From: Candidatus Methanolliviera sp. GoM_asphalt
GTDB lineage: Archaea > Halobacteriota > Methanoliparia > Methanoliparales > Methanoliparaceae
Direction of reading: 5' to 3'
DNA length: 5,994 nucleotides
Assembly: GCA_902158745.1 (NCBI GenBank)
Contig: CABGHH010000102.1
Location: 1-5,994, forward strand
This document shows, piece by piece, positions 1 to 5,933 of this stretch (its first letter is position 1; each line of letters opens with the position of its first letter). The notes under the pieces were generated by a model. The model saw only the letters and a list, made by a program, of their open reading frames with translations, had not been told where the DNA came from and did not search any database. Made by a program: the position numbers and the translations under genes.

Positions 1-31
1 GGTCTTTCGATCTTCTTCTTTTACTTTGCAT
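1..31 (-). CDS. Possible start of the next minus-strand gene (partial at left edge)
   Basis: An ATG at 29-31 opens a frame reading MQSKRRRSKD to the window edge. It is preceded by GGGGATTGGG, a weak ribosome binding site, and by a TATA-like box at suitable distance. Ten codons are too few to name a product. By context a further defence component could follow, but nothing in these residues shows it, and the frame may be chance. Confidence 0.25.
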   Translation of the reverse strand, partial: MQSKRRRSKD

Positions 32-62
32 CCCAATCCCCAAAAGCTGAATGGATACAAGG

Positions 63-76
63 TTTTAAAATATTTG
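63..76 (-). promoter_or_regulatory. Possible archaeal TATA box for a downstream gene
   Basis: On the minus strand CAAATATTTTAAAA forms an AT-rich box about 32-45 bases before an ATG at 29-31, which would allow a short leader. A second AT palindrome, ATTTAAAT (103-110), and a T5 run (complement of 81-85) lie between it and the methylase stop; the T run could serve as an archaeal terminator. The evidence is composition and spacing only. Confidence 0.25.
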
Positions 77-120
77 TGTTAAAAAGAGGAGTCAATAGAT
101 AGATTTAAATATTGGAAACG

Positions 121-930
121 TCATTGTAATTCTAACATCTCATCACGTTTATTCTTTTCCCATAGCAGTAAAGATTTATGGAGAACGTTTATGAGTTCAG
201 ATGATCCTTTGAGATCTTCTAATATTCTCTTCTGTGGACCAAGTATGCTTATAAAATTTTTATCTTTTTTGATGAAACCCTTGTTCCATTCTTTTGATAG
301 ATCTATGCTACAGCTCTGTGCTAGCTTTCTTGCCTCATCAAACTGCAATTTAGCCTCTCCGTAGTTCCATCTAAATAGAAGATAGAAGCGGGTTAGATCA
401 GAGATATTTTCAGATTCTCGAGAAGATTCAGAGAATCCGTCATGCAGTATTTGGCTGACCGCGTAATCGGTTGTGATGATACGCACATCTGTAAGTAATC
501 TATCTGCACGGATTATATTTCCCTGATAGTCCATTACTTTTTCATATTTTCCAAATATCTCGATCGCAGAACCTATCGCAGATATGAAGAAGTCTGCCCC
601 ACTTAAACCTTCCTGCCATAGACGGTTCAATTTTTTGTTTAAATGCTTCTTTAGCTCTTCTTTTACCTCGTTATAAAATCCTGTTGGTTGGCGTTCCATC
701 TTGCGGGCGACGATGTAGATGGAAGAGGCAAGGGCGGCAGAATCTTTTGCTCGTAATCTTGCCTTCATCTCAGTATTTAGAGGCCATGCACCTGTCATAA
801 TCAATCCTGAATCTAAAAGAGAGTTGATTAGGGTTTCCCATCCTTCGGTAGATTTGTGTGCATATACAATCGTTGCGATGCCGTCTTGTTTTAGAACCCT
901 GTAAATTTCCTGAAACGATCTTTTTAGCAT
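121..930 (-). CDS. Methylase fragment 4: C-terminal region
   Basis: This is the C-terminal piece of the DUF1156 methylase. The frame is open upstream of the ATG at 928-930 and gives GGFEEGKKFFED directly before it, rejoining the end of fragment 3 once one G is removed from the run at 962-967. Conserved stretches are SFQEIYRVLKQDGIATIVYA (residues 5-24), the KSTEGWETLINSLLDSG block (26-42), ARLRAKDSAALASSIYIVAR (57-76) and, near the end, the TRFYLLFRWNYGEAKLQFDE type sequence that is usual for this family. The first of these closes the Rossmann-like methyltransferase fold; the rest is a family-specific helical tail, possibly for target recognition (inference). The TGA at 121-123 looks like the natural end. 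Confidence 0.85.
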   Translation of the reverse strand: MLKRSFQEIYRVLKQDGIATIVYAHKSTEGWETLINSLLDSGLIMTGAWPLNTEMKARLRAKDSAALASSIYIVARKMERQPTGFYNEVKEELKKHLNKKLNRLWQEGLSGADFFISAIGSAIEIFGKYEKVMDYQGNIIRADRLLTDVRIITTDYAVSQILHDGFSESSRESENISDLTRFYLLFRWNYGEAKLQFDEARKLAQSCSIDLSKEWNKGFIKKDKNFISILGPQKRILEDLKGSSELINVLHKSLLLWEKNKRDEMLELQ

Positions 931-955
931 ATCTTCAAAGAATTTTTTACCCTCT

Positions 956-1828
956 TCAAATCCCCCCGGGCCCGTTGGAATAGGCGACGATCTCGTTCTT
1001 CTTTGGCGTCAATGGTGTGGAAAATAGATCGGGATAGAGATCGCCAACGGTTCTTTTTAGCCAGACATAGAAGAAATCGGAGAGATAAGAATAAGGAACA
1101 TTGTCATAATATGGTGGATCGGTGAAGACAGCATCGAAGTAGTTGTCGGGATAAGAGAGAGAGGTGGCGGAGGATTGGGTGAGCGTGGCGGGAGCGTTGT
1201 AAGTTTGAGAACAATGTTTTGCGACCTTAGAAATCCATTCAATAGCACTTGAATAGCTTCCTGTAGCACCGCTAATTGGATTAATTTCAATATAATCCCA
1301 AATCATACCTAAAGCTTGTCTAACCATTGCAGGAGAAGTTGCTTCAGAATTTATTTGCCAAGCCGCTAGATTATTAACAAAGAATATTACTCTATCCAAC
1401 CCCAACACCAGATAACTCACCATCGCCTTCGCATACTCTTTCTCGTATCCTTCTTCGATCATCTTCTTATATGCGAGCCGAACCTTCTCCGTAAATGCGA
1501 TCAATGCCAATTTCTGGCGGGAATTGAAGAGATCGCCCCATTTATTTAATCCGTAAATCGGGACATTAAAGACTCCACTCATAAGAGGTAGTTCCTCATC
1601 CGGCACAGGATCGATCCCCCACTCTTCCATCAACTTTGCTCTCTTCTCCTCTAAATATCTCTCTGCATCTTCAAAAATTCCTAAATCCTTCTCTATCGCG
1701 ATCCTATAACTTTTTCCCCTCTTCTTTGGATTATGTAAAACTACCGCAACCATCCTCTGCGAAGCTTTTCCTTCTCGAAACAATCTTCTCGTCGTATTCG
1801 CATCCACCACCGAACCACACACAGACAT
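956..1828 (-). CDS. Methylase fragment 3: catalytic DPPY region
   Basis: This is the third piece of the methylase. It begins in the second zinc knuckle (VCGSVVDANTTRRLFREGKA, residues 3-22); adding one C upstream gives CPVCG. The middle part, with SGVFNVPIYGLNKWGDLFNS (84-103) and AMVSYLVLGLDRVIFFVNN (135-153), is typical of DUF1156 methylases. The catalytic motif IV is FTDPPYYDNVPYSYLSDFF (235-253); DPPY at 1109-1120 would contact the flipped target adenine. The piece ends at YSNGPGG, where a six-base G run (962-967) has one base too many and leads to the TGA at 956-958. The ATG at 1826-1828 is internal and not a natural start. With motif I on another piece, it should be inactive unless the shifts are sequencing errors. 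Confidence 0.85.
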   Translation of the reverse strand: MSVCGSVVDANTTRRLFREGKASQRMVAVVLHNPKKRGKSYRIAIEKDLGIFEDAERYLEEKRAKLMEEWGIDPVPDEELPLMSGVFNVPIYGLNKWGDLFNSRQKLALIAFTEKVRLAYKKMIEEGYEKEYAKAMVSYLVLGLDRVIFFVNNLAAWQINSEATSPAMVRQALGMIWDYIEINPISGATGSYSSAIEWISKVAKHCSQTYNAPATLTQSSATSLSYPDNYFDAVFTDPPYYDNVPYSYLSDFFYVWLKRTVGDLYPDLFSTPLTPKKNEIVAYSNGPGGI

Positions 1829-2232
1829 GTGGCAATGGCCCTTGATACTGTGCCGTCTTCTGGTTTAAAGTTATCCGGCAGTGGTTCGTATCTATCTCCA
1901 ACAACCTTGAACTTGACCTTTCTATCATCAATATAAGGGAATAGTGAAACTTTCTTCTTATCCTTCTTTGCAAGCCAGAACTGTCTCATCAGGGGAATAT
2001 CTGCACAGCAAAATGTTCCATTTTGCGTGCCACGACGAAAGTCGTGTACACCGCAAGTTGGATTCTGACATGGTATCGTTCTTGCCCATATATAACCAAC
2101 AGGAATATCTCCGTTCTCTTCTGGGTAAAACCTGCCGATCTCTTCCTTTGCCTCTTTTAAGACAAAGTTTCCCCATCGTTTTACATCTTCGAGCAACAAA
2201 TTTTTATTATTACTATCGGATGTAACCCCCAT
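1741..2232 (-). CDS. Methylase fragment 2: zinc-ribbon half with a 15-residue insertion
   Basis: This is the second piece of the methylase. It includes LLLEDVKRWGNFVLKEAKEE (residues 12-31), GRFYPEENGDIPVGYIWART (33-52) and the first zinc knuckle C55-x4-C60 (CQNPTC). Family members normally run directly from CG to ADIPLMRQFWLAKK. Here 15 extra residues, VHDFRRGTQNGTFCC (62-76), intervene and are encoded by a two-hairpin palindrome. Two cysteines are thereby added beside the zinc site. The second knuckle begins at C136; homology is then lost because one C is missing near 1824, and the remaining 27 residues are out of frame. The ATG at 2230-2232 is inside the gene and is not a natural start. 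Confidence 0.8.
   Translation of the reverse strand: MGVTSDSNNKNLLLEDVKRWGNFVLKEAKEEIGRFYPEENGDIPVGYIWARTIPCQNPTCGVHDFRRGTQNGTFCCADIPLMRQFWLAKKDKKKVSLFPYIDDRKVKFKVVGDRYEPLPDNFKPEDGTVSRAIATCLCVVRWWMRIRREDCFEKEKLRRGWLR
2004..2048. repeat. 45-base in-frame two-hairpin palindromic insertion in the methylase gene
   Basis: On the plus strand, hairpin A has an 8-bp perfect stem, GCAAAATG (2008-2015) and CATTTTGC (2019-2026), with loop TTC. It extends by four pairs, GCAC (2003-2006) with GTGC (2027-2030), past one bulged A. Hairpin B follows at once: CACGAC (2031-2036), GAAA loop, GTCGTG (2041-2046). Taking out 45 bases rejoins CQNPTCG to ADIPLM as in the family and keeps the frame. The limits are ambiguous by a CAC found at 2004-2006 and again at 2049-2051, possibly a 3-base target duplication. 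The pattern resembles mobile palindromic elements inside coding genes. Structure is seen directly; mobility is inferred. Confidence 0.7.
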
Positions 2233-2729
2233 TTTTCATCATTCTTCTCTAAATTTTTCTTGAAATTCCCATACTTCTGTGGATATTCAAGCGTACACTT
2301 TTCTATCAGAACAGCAACAGGATTTATATCGCTTGCATAAGTCTCACAACCCAATCTTAACGCTTCTAAAGGTATAGCACCGCCACCAGCAAAAGGATCT
2401 AAAACCTTTGGCGGTATGCCACCATTAGCCTTTAAAATATCCCTTCTTGCCTTTTCTATCATACCTTGATTTAAAGAGTTCTCCCACCTTGAAAAATTTG
2501 CAATAAACTGCCTCGTCCTCTCCCATTCATCAATATCTTTCGGATCGGGTGCATTAATTAAAGAGGCGTAATTTGTTGCCCTTGAAGAAGCTAAAGGCCT
2601 GCGAGCCCACCAAATATGCAATGTTGAGATATGCCCATGCCTTATATTCTTCTCCCTTGCCCCTTCTGCGCCCACCTCTCGGACTGGAAAACTCTCCTCG
2701 ATGAACCTCTTACCATCTAAATTATTCAT
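2181..2729 (-). CDS. Methylase fragment 1: DUF1156 domain and SAM-binding motif
   Basis: This is the N-terminal part of the DUF1156 DNA methylase. The family signature is clear: RFIEESFPVREVG (residues 8-20), the HGHISTLHIWWARRPLASSR block (31-50), then methyltransferase motif I VLDPFAGGGAIPLEALRLG (109-127), which binds S-adenosylmethionine, and YASDINPVAVLIEK (131-144), which carries the acidic motif II region. Homology runs to about EKWG (residue 168); the last residues, ending CCSKM, are out of frame because a G appears to be missing from the run at 2226-2230. The start is well supported by a G-rich ribosome binding site (within 2735-2748) and by its position immediately after the helicase stop. 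Lacking the DPPY motif, this piece could not methylate DNA alone. Confidence 0.85.
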   Translation of the reverse strand: MNNLDGKRFIEESFPVREVGAEGAREKNIRHGHISTLHIWWARRPLASSRATNYASLINAPDPKDIDEWERTRQFIANFSRWENSLNQGMIEKARRDILKANGGIPPKVLDPFAGGGAIPLEALRLGCETYASDINPVAVLIEKCTLEYPQKYGNFKKNLEKNDEKWGLHPIVIIKICCSKM

Positions 2730-3272
2730 TTAATTCTCCCCTCTCCTCCCCTTCTCTCTTATCTCTTTTAGAGGCACAAGATATCTGACGATCTCAACCT
2801 TCTTCTCTACCTCTAAATTCTCTGTAGGGTTTCTTATAACATAAAGCTCTGGCTTTGCGTTTGCGAAAGCATTCAAGACAACGTACAGATAATAATCATC
2901 CTTAAACCTTCTTGCTTTGAACCACTCGTTCTGCGTCAACGCCACACTCCCAGATCCAGCCCTCGCCTTAACCTCGATGTATCTGTAATCTCCTCTCTCA
3001 TCCTTAGATCGTATATCAAATCCGAGGTTCTCGGCAGATACATCCTTAGGTGTCCTTCCATTCTTGATCTCGTAATTCATCGCCACCCTCATCCCGACAC
3101 CTTCCACCTCGGCATTACTATACATCGATCTGTCCTTGGAAGGTATCACCTTAATTATTCCGACGAAGTGCGGCATATCCATCGTTAAGCTCTTCTCCTT
3201 CTCTATCTCTCTTTTAAGTTCCTCGAGTGATCTTATATATCCCTCTTTTCGCTCCTCTTTGTTTCTTATCAC
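2730..3272 (-). CDS. Helicase fragment 3: DUF3883 domain
   Basis: This is the C-terminal DUF3883 domain of the helicase, in the same frame as fragment 2. The frame is open up to 3434, and the extra upstream residues (DYKREVSEERERQARIKEKY and onward) form the charged helical linker typical of this family, so homology extends well above the first available start, a GTG at 3270-3272. The domain core contains GFDIRSK (residues 84-90), YIEVKARAGSGSVALT (98-113) and DDYYLYVV (125-132). The D86 and E100-x-K102 arrangement resembles PD-(D/E)xK nuclease-like folds; cleavage activity is inference. The TAA at 2730-2732 abuts the methylase ATG, which implies translational coupling. If the upstream insertion is real, this domain would be made only by re-initiation or not at all. 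Confidence 0.75.
   Translation of the reverse strand: MIRNKEERKEGYIRSLEELKREIEKEKSLTMDMPHFVGIIKVIPSKDRSMYSNAEVEGVGMRVAMNYEIKNGRTPKDVSAENLGFDIRSKDERGDYRYIEVKARAGSGSVALTQNEWFKARRFKDDYYLYVVLNAFANAKPELYVIRNPTENLEVEKKVEIVRYLVPLKEIREKGRRGEN
2735..2748 (-). promoter_or_regulatory. Ribosome binding site of the methylase gene
   Basis: On the gene strand GGAGAGGGGAG lies a few bases before the ATG at 2727-2729, inside the last codons of the helicase. Together with the TAA-ATG adjacency this supports the chosen start and translational coupling of the two genes. Confidence 0.6.
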
Positions 3273-3428
3273 AAGATCGACGTTCTCTCCCCTATTTTTC
3301 CTATCATAGTAAGAGATAAGCTCGCCATCGAGTTTATTTATCAGATACTTAAGCGAACTTACGCCATACTTCTCCTTTATCCTTGCCTGTCTCTCTCTTT
3401 CTTCAGAGACCTCTCGCTTGTAATCTTC

Positions 3429-3488
3429 AAGTCCTCAAAAATCAAAGATTTTTGGGATACGGAAATTCTCGATTTCCGACTACTTTGA
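3429..3488. repeat. Two-hairpin palindromic insertion in the helicase gene (limits approximate)
   Basis: Two adjacent inverted repeats lie here. The first has an 8-bp perfect stem, CAAAAATC at 3436-3443 and GATTTTTG at 3447-3454, with an AAA loop. The second has a 7-bp perfect stem, CGGAAAT at 3460-3466 and ATTTCCG at 3472-3478, with a 5-base loop. The outer edges AAGTCCTC (3429-3436) and GACTACTT (3478-3485) are imperfect inverted repeats, matching at 6 of 8 positions. On the gene strand the element contains TAG (3480-3482) and TGA (3435-3437); between them it reads SEIENFRIPKIFDF. Helicase sequence continues in one frame on both sides, so the element probably has a length divisible by three. 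Two terminators in mid-gene are unlikely. No clear target duplication is seen. Confidence 0.65.
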
Positions 3489-4436
3489 GATCACACTATT
3501 AGAAACGCCTCTCTTGAGAACTTCAATATCCATACTAACTCTCTCATCTTCTTTTACGTCTGCACCCGCAAGATCCCAGATAATTGAAGGAGAAACCTCA
3601 TCTATCTCTCTTCCGTCTTTATCCATGTAAAAAGCAAAAAGTCTCCTGCCTGCAACTTCTCCGTTTCCGTCTCCAATCTCGCCATCGTAATATAGAATGT
3701 ATCCATCTAATTTTCCATCGGGATCTAAAAAGATAGCACCGTTTAAAGGAGCCATCTGGAAATTACGCTCGATCCATATCAACACCGCTTCAAAGAGCGG
3801 GTGTCCGAATGATACGAATGTGGCATCGGGATTTTTGAACGCGATCTCCTTATCGAACGTAACCTTTCGATACCTTCTCTGTAGCCAGCCATAAGATTTT
3901 TTGAATATATCATCATCGGCAACCCTTCTGATCTCATAAGGTATCGAATCTATTGCCAAAAATCCATCTTTTAGTTCTCTTATCTTTCCTTCCGCCATCA
4001 AAAAAGCTTTTTTGAAGAAGCTCTCGGTATATTCGGGTATTAACCTCTGTTCCCTTGCCCGTTTTGCCATCTCTCTTATGCGGGTATAATCTATGCAGCG
4101 TGTTGCAAGACTCTCTCCTAAGTTCTCTTTGACTCCGTTGATGTATTCTTCGTCTATCTTGATATCTAAATCTTTCAGGATATCGTCAATATCTCTTGCA
4201 TTGGCGGCAGCCTCCATCAAGAGCTGAAATAGGTTCTTCTCTTGGAAGACCTCTCCGATCACGTCAAAGACATTATCGCCCAGTGCACGTTTTATCTCGT
4301 TTATCTTATCAAACATTTGCTTGAGCACTTTACCTTCTCTCGTGTCCTCTGCAACCAGATTGAAGACATAGACCTCTTTCTGTTGACCATACCGATGGAT
4401 CCTACCGATTCTCTGGTCCAGACGGTTTGGGTCCAC
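3480..4436 (-). CDS. Helicase fragment 2: motif VI and post-helicase region
   Basis: This is the continuation of the upstream helicase in another frame. It opens with DPNRLDQRIGRIHRYGQQ, the SNF2 motif VI with the arginine finger (QRIGRIHRYGQ at residues 8-18). That sequence normally follows the IPW ending fragment 1, so the join is certain. The apparent start is a GTG at 4434-4436 that lies inside the helicase core and is not a natural start. The rest (about residues 20-318) is the conserved extension of this helicase family, including a KAFLMAEGKIRELKDGFLAIDSIP-type stretch near 180-205. The TAG at 3480-3482 comes where a two-hairpin insertion begins. The same frame continues beyond the insertion into the DUF3883 piece, so the stop probably came with the insertion. 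Confidence 0.8.
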   Translation of the reverse strand: MDPNRLDQRIGRIHRYGQQKEVYVFNLVAEDTREGKVLKQMFDKINEIKRALGDNVFDVIGEVFQEKNLFQLLMEAAANARDIDDILKDLDIKIDEEYINGVKENLGESLATRCIDYTRIREMAKRAREQRLIPEYTESFFKKAFLMAEGKIRELKDGFLAIDSIPYEIRRVADDDIFKKSYGWLQRRYRKVTFDKEIAFKNPDATFVSFGHPLFEAVLIWIERNFQMAPLNGAIFLDPDGKLDGYILYYDGEIGDGNGEVAGRRLFAFYMDKDGREIDEVSPSIIWDLAGADVKEDERVSMDIEVLKRGVSNSVISK

Positions 4437-5902
4437 GGTATATCATAATTTATCATCAAATGGCAGAATTGGAGATTTATACCTTCACCTGCGGCCTCGG
4501 TCGCCACCATAACCTGTGTCTCGTCTTTGAATACAGATTCGGCTTTGATCCTTTCTTCAAGCGTCATCTGTCTGTGTATCGTATTTACAGAATAGCCCCA
4601 TCCCTTGATCTTATCTTCAAGATAGTCAAGAGTATCTTTTGATTCTGTAAAGATCAGAATCTTTTTATCTTTTTTAGTGGGATACTTCTCAGCCAGATCC
4701 TTTAACGTTCTTTTAAGTTCTTTTAACTTTAGCTCGTCTTCCCCTTGGATAATATCTTTAGAACGGAGTATCAAGTCATCCAAAGTATTTATCTCTTTTT
4801 CCAACTCTTCTCTGTTCTCGGCAACGCTCAACGTTTCCCAGATATTTTCTTCTTTCCATCTTTCCTCTTCGTTAAGATCTTCAACATCTTCAAGGTCTTC
4901 AAGGTCAAAGACACTCTTTTGATCTTCGTCTCTATATGATCTATCCTCTGCGCCTTTTATCAGATCTTTGAGTCTCTTCTTCCTCCTCTCCAAAGATCTC
5001 AGCAGTGCATAAGTGCTCGAAGCCAGTCTGCGCTGAAGGATTACCAGAGCAAATGCGACGTTTCTCTTCTTGTCTTTTGTTAAAGCTCGGTTGTACTGAA
5101 CCTCAACATACTCGGACAATCTATTGTAAAGATCCTTCTCTCCCGCAGATTTAGCCCCCAAATTGAATGAGATCGTCTCTACGTGTCTCGGCAGAAAGAG
5201 CGGTTTTCCGTCAAAGTCCTTTAGATCTTCCTTGATACGTCTGATGAAGAGTGGATTATCTTTATTTTTCAAAGATTCTTCAACCATCTCGTTCGTGGCA
5301 AAAAATCCAGGTTCAAGAAGATCCAGGAATAACCTGAAGTTATCTGGATCTCCTTTGTGTGGTGTAGCCGTTAAGAAGAGGAGGTGCTCGGTTATCCTTG
5401 ATAGTATCTTTCCAAGTTTGTAACGACTCGTCTCCTCGGTCTTATCACCATAGCGATAGGCACTCATCTTATGAGCCTCATCGACTATCACCAGATCAAA
5501 ATGTGTAGTCGATAGAGATGAACGTATATCGTCCTTCTTGGCGAAATCTATTGAGGTTATCGCCTGGTTCTCTCTAATCCAGGCATTCTCCCCATACAGA
5601 GCGTTCATGAACCTTCTGTCTATCACCGTAAAATTTTCATCAAATCTGTCATGCAGTTCTCCTCTCCATTGATCTTTTAGATGACCAGGAGCAACGGTCA
5701 GGATCTTTTTTGCCAGTTGGCGAAGTTTTAGCTCTTTGATAATTAGTCCCGCCATTATCGTTTTTCCGGCACCGGGATCGTCTGCTATAAGAAAGCGAAT
5801 TCTGGGAAGCTTGAGAACACGACCATAGACCGCCTCGATCTGGTGCGGAAGTGGATCCACCTTAGACTGCTGTGTTGAATAAACCGTAGGTTTTTTATAC
5901 AT
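4301..5902 (-). CDS. Helicase fragment 1: DEAD/SNF2 ATPase core, motifs I-V
   Basis: This piece carries the ATP-binding lobe and most of the second RecA lobe of a SNF2/RapA-type DNA translocase. Visible motifs are the Q-like PLPHQIEAVY (residues 18-27), Walker A DDPGAGKT (41-48), Walker B DEAH (141-144), motif III LTATP (177-181), motif IV KKILIFTESKDT (413-424) and motif V VMVATEAAGEGINLQ (464-478). Between the lobes lies a charged, probably coiled insertion (about 305-405) with an acidic DLEDLEDVEDL stretch. True homology ends at IPW (residue 490, about 4433); the last 43 residues are out of frame. The ATG at 5900-5902 has no Shine-Dalgarno sequence before it, and the N-terminus is short for the family, so it is probably not the native start. 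Motif VI is on the next fragment, so this product alone should not be an active helicase. Confidence 0.85.
   Translation of the reverse strand: MYKKPTVYSTQQSKVDPLPHQIEAVYGRVLKLPRIRFLIADDPGAGKTIMAGLIIKELKLRQLAKKILTVAPGHLKDQWRGELHDRFDENFTVIDRRFMNALYGENAWIRENQAITSIDFAKKDDIRSSLSTTHFDLVIVDEAHKMSAYRYGDKTEETSRYKLGKILSRITEHLLFLTATPHKGDPDNFRLFLDLLEPGFFATNEMVEESLKNKDNPLFIRRIKEDLKDFDGKPLFLPRHVETISFNLGAKSAGEKDLYNRLSEYVEVQYNRALTKDKKRNVAFALVILQRRLASSTYALLRSLERRKKRLKDLIKGAEDRSYRDEDQKSVFDLEDLEDVEDLNEEERWKEENIWETLSVAENREELEKEINTLDDLILRSKDIIQGEDELKLKELKRTLKDLAEKYPTKKDKKILIFTESKDTLDYLEDKIKGWGYSVNTIHRQMTLEERIKAESVFKDETQVMVATEAAGEGINLQFCHLMINYDIPWTQTVWTRESVGSIGMVNRKRSMSSIWLQRTREKVKCSSKCLIR
4877..4903 (-). repeat. 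Three tandem 9-base units coding an acidic repeat
   Basis: Three units close to RTCTTCAAS (4877-4885, 4886-4894, 4895-4903) stand in tandem within the helicase and encode part of DLEDLEDVEDL, in the charged segment between the two RecA lobes. Their length keeps the frame. The repeat probably arose by slippage in a tolerant linker; no function is evident. Confidence 0.5.
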
Positions 5903-5933
5903 ACTAACATTTAGCCAATGGGGGATGGGAGAA
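5903..5933. other. Divergent spacer, probable IS boundary
   Basis: These 31 bases separate the helicase ATG from the putative transposase ATG. On the helicase side there is no Shine-Dalgarno sequence and no TATA-like box; on the transposase side there are G-rich motifs. The helicase reading frame stays open through here to the window edge without a start codon. This fits a junction between an insertion sequence and a truncated gene, but the terminal repeat cannot be recognised without the other IS end. Confidence 0.35.

Larger units (their letters stand above)
121..2729 (-). pseudogene. DUF1156 (COG1743-type) adenine-specific DNA methylase with zinc ribbon, frameshifted (whole locus)
   Basis: This span is one methylase gene read in four pieces (2181-2729, 1741-2232, 956-1828, 121-930). 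The family is a predicted N6-adenine DNA methyltransferase found in defence islands. Restoring three single bases gives one frame of about 869 residues, normal for the family: one G added at the G run at 2226-2230, one C added beside 1824 (giving CPVCG), and one G removed from the six-base run at 962-967 (giving GPGGFEEGKK). The DUF1156 N-terminus, the SAM-binding DPFAGGG, the zinc-ribbon cysteines, the catalytic DPPY and the conserved C-terminus are all present. The ATG at 2727-2729 directly follows the helicase TAA and is preceded by GGAGAGGGGAG. The gene also carries a 45-base in-frame palindromic insertion. Shifts only in short G/C runs may be sequencing errors; real decay is the alternative. 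Confidence 0.8.
2730..5902 (-). pseudogene. SNF2/RapA-type helicase with C-terminal DUF3883 domain, disrupted (whole locus)
   Basis: This span holds one helicase gene now read in three pieces (4301-5902, 3480-4436, 2730-3272). Motifs I to VI occur in the expected order, followed by the long post-helicase region and a DUF3883 domain. The first break is a one-base loss: adding a G to the tggacc at about 4431-4436 restores IPWDPNRLDQRIGR. The second is a palindromic insertion at about 3430-3488 carrying a TAG and a TGA; the frame is the same on both sides. The repaired product would be about 1,057 residues including the insert. From memory, relatives have roughly 100 residues ahead of the PLPHQ motif, whereas only 17 remain here, with a transposase gene directly upstream. 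The family resembles helicases of DISARM-like and DUF1156/DUF499 defence loci, but I do not assign it to drmD. It is either a decaying gene or an intact one with sequencing errors plus an insertion. Confidence 0.8.

Noticed and set aside
960..975. G/C-rich block with GGGCCC palindrome as a regulatory site
   Set aside because: It encodes the conserved GPGG of the methylase; the notable point is only the extra base in the G run.
1057..1290. Second minus-strand open frame overlapping the DPPY region
   Set aside because: It is an out-of-frame shadow of the methylase; the catalytic motif and family blocks are in the other frame.
3434..3478. Reading the two hairpins as transcription terminators between two genes
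   Set aside because: The helicase linker and DUF3883 domain continue in the same frame after them, neither hairpin is followed by a convincing T run on the gene strand, and no promoter or start codon follows closely.
2003..3488. CRISPR or other regularly spaced array
   Set aside because: Only two palindromic units, unrelated in primary sequence and about 1.4 kb apart, with coding sequence between them.
3998..4015. Perfect 18-base palindrome TCAAAAAAGCTTTTTTGA
   Set aside because: It encodes FFKKAFL in a conserved part of the helicase with no extra residues relative to the family, has no loop and no partner hairpin, and is best explained by Lys/Phe codons.
4677..5423. Serine- and phenylalanine-rich open frames on the plus strand (for example 4677-4922 and 5163-5423)
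   Set aside because: They are antisense to conserved helicase sequence, have low-complexity composition typical of reverse-complement frames, and match no family I recognise.
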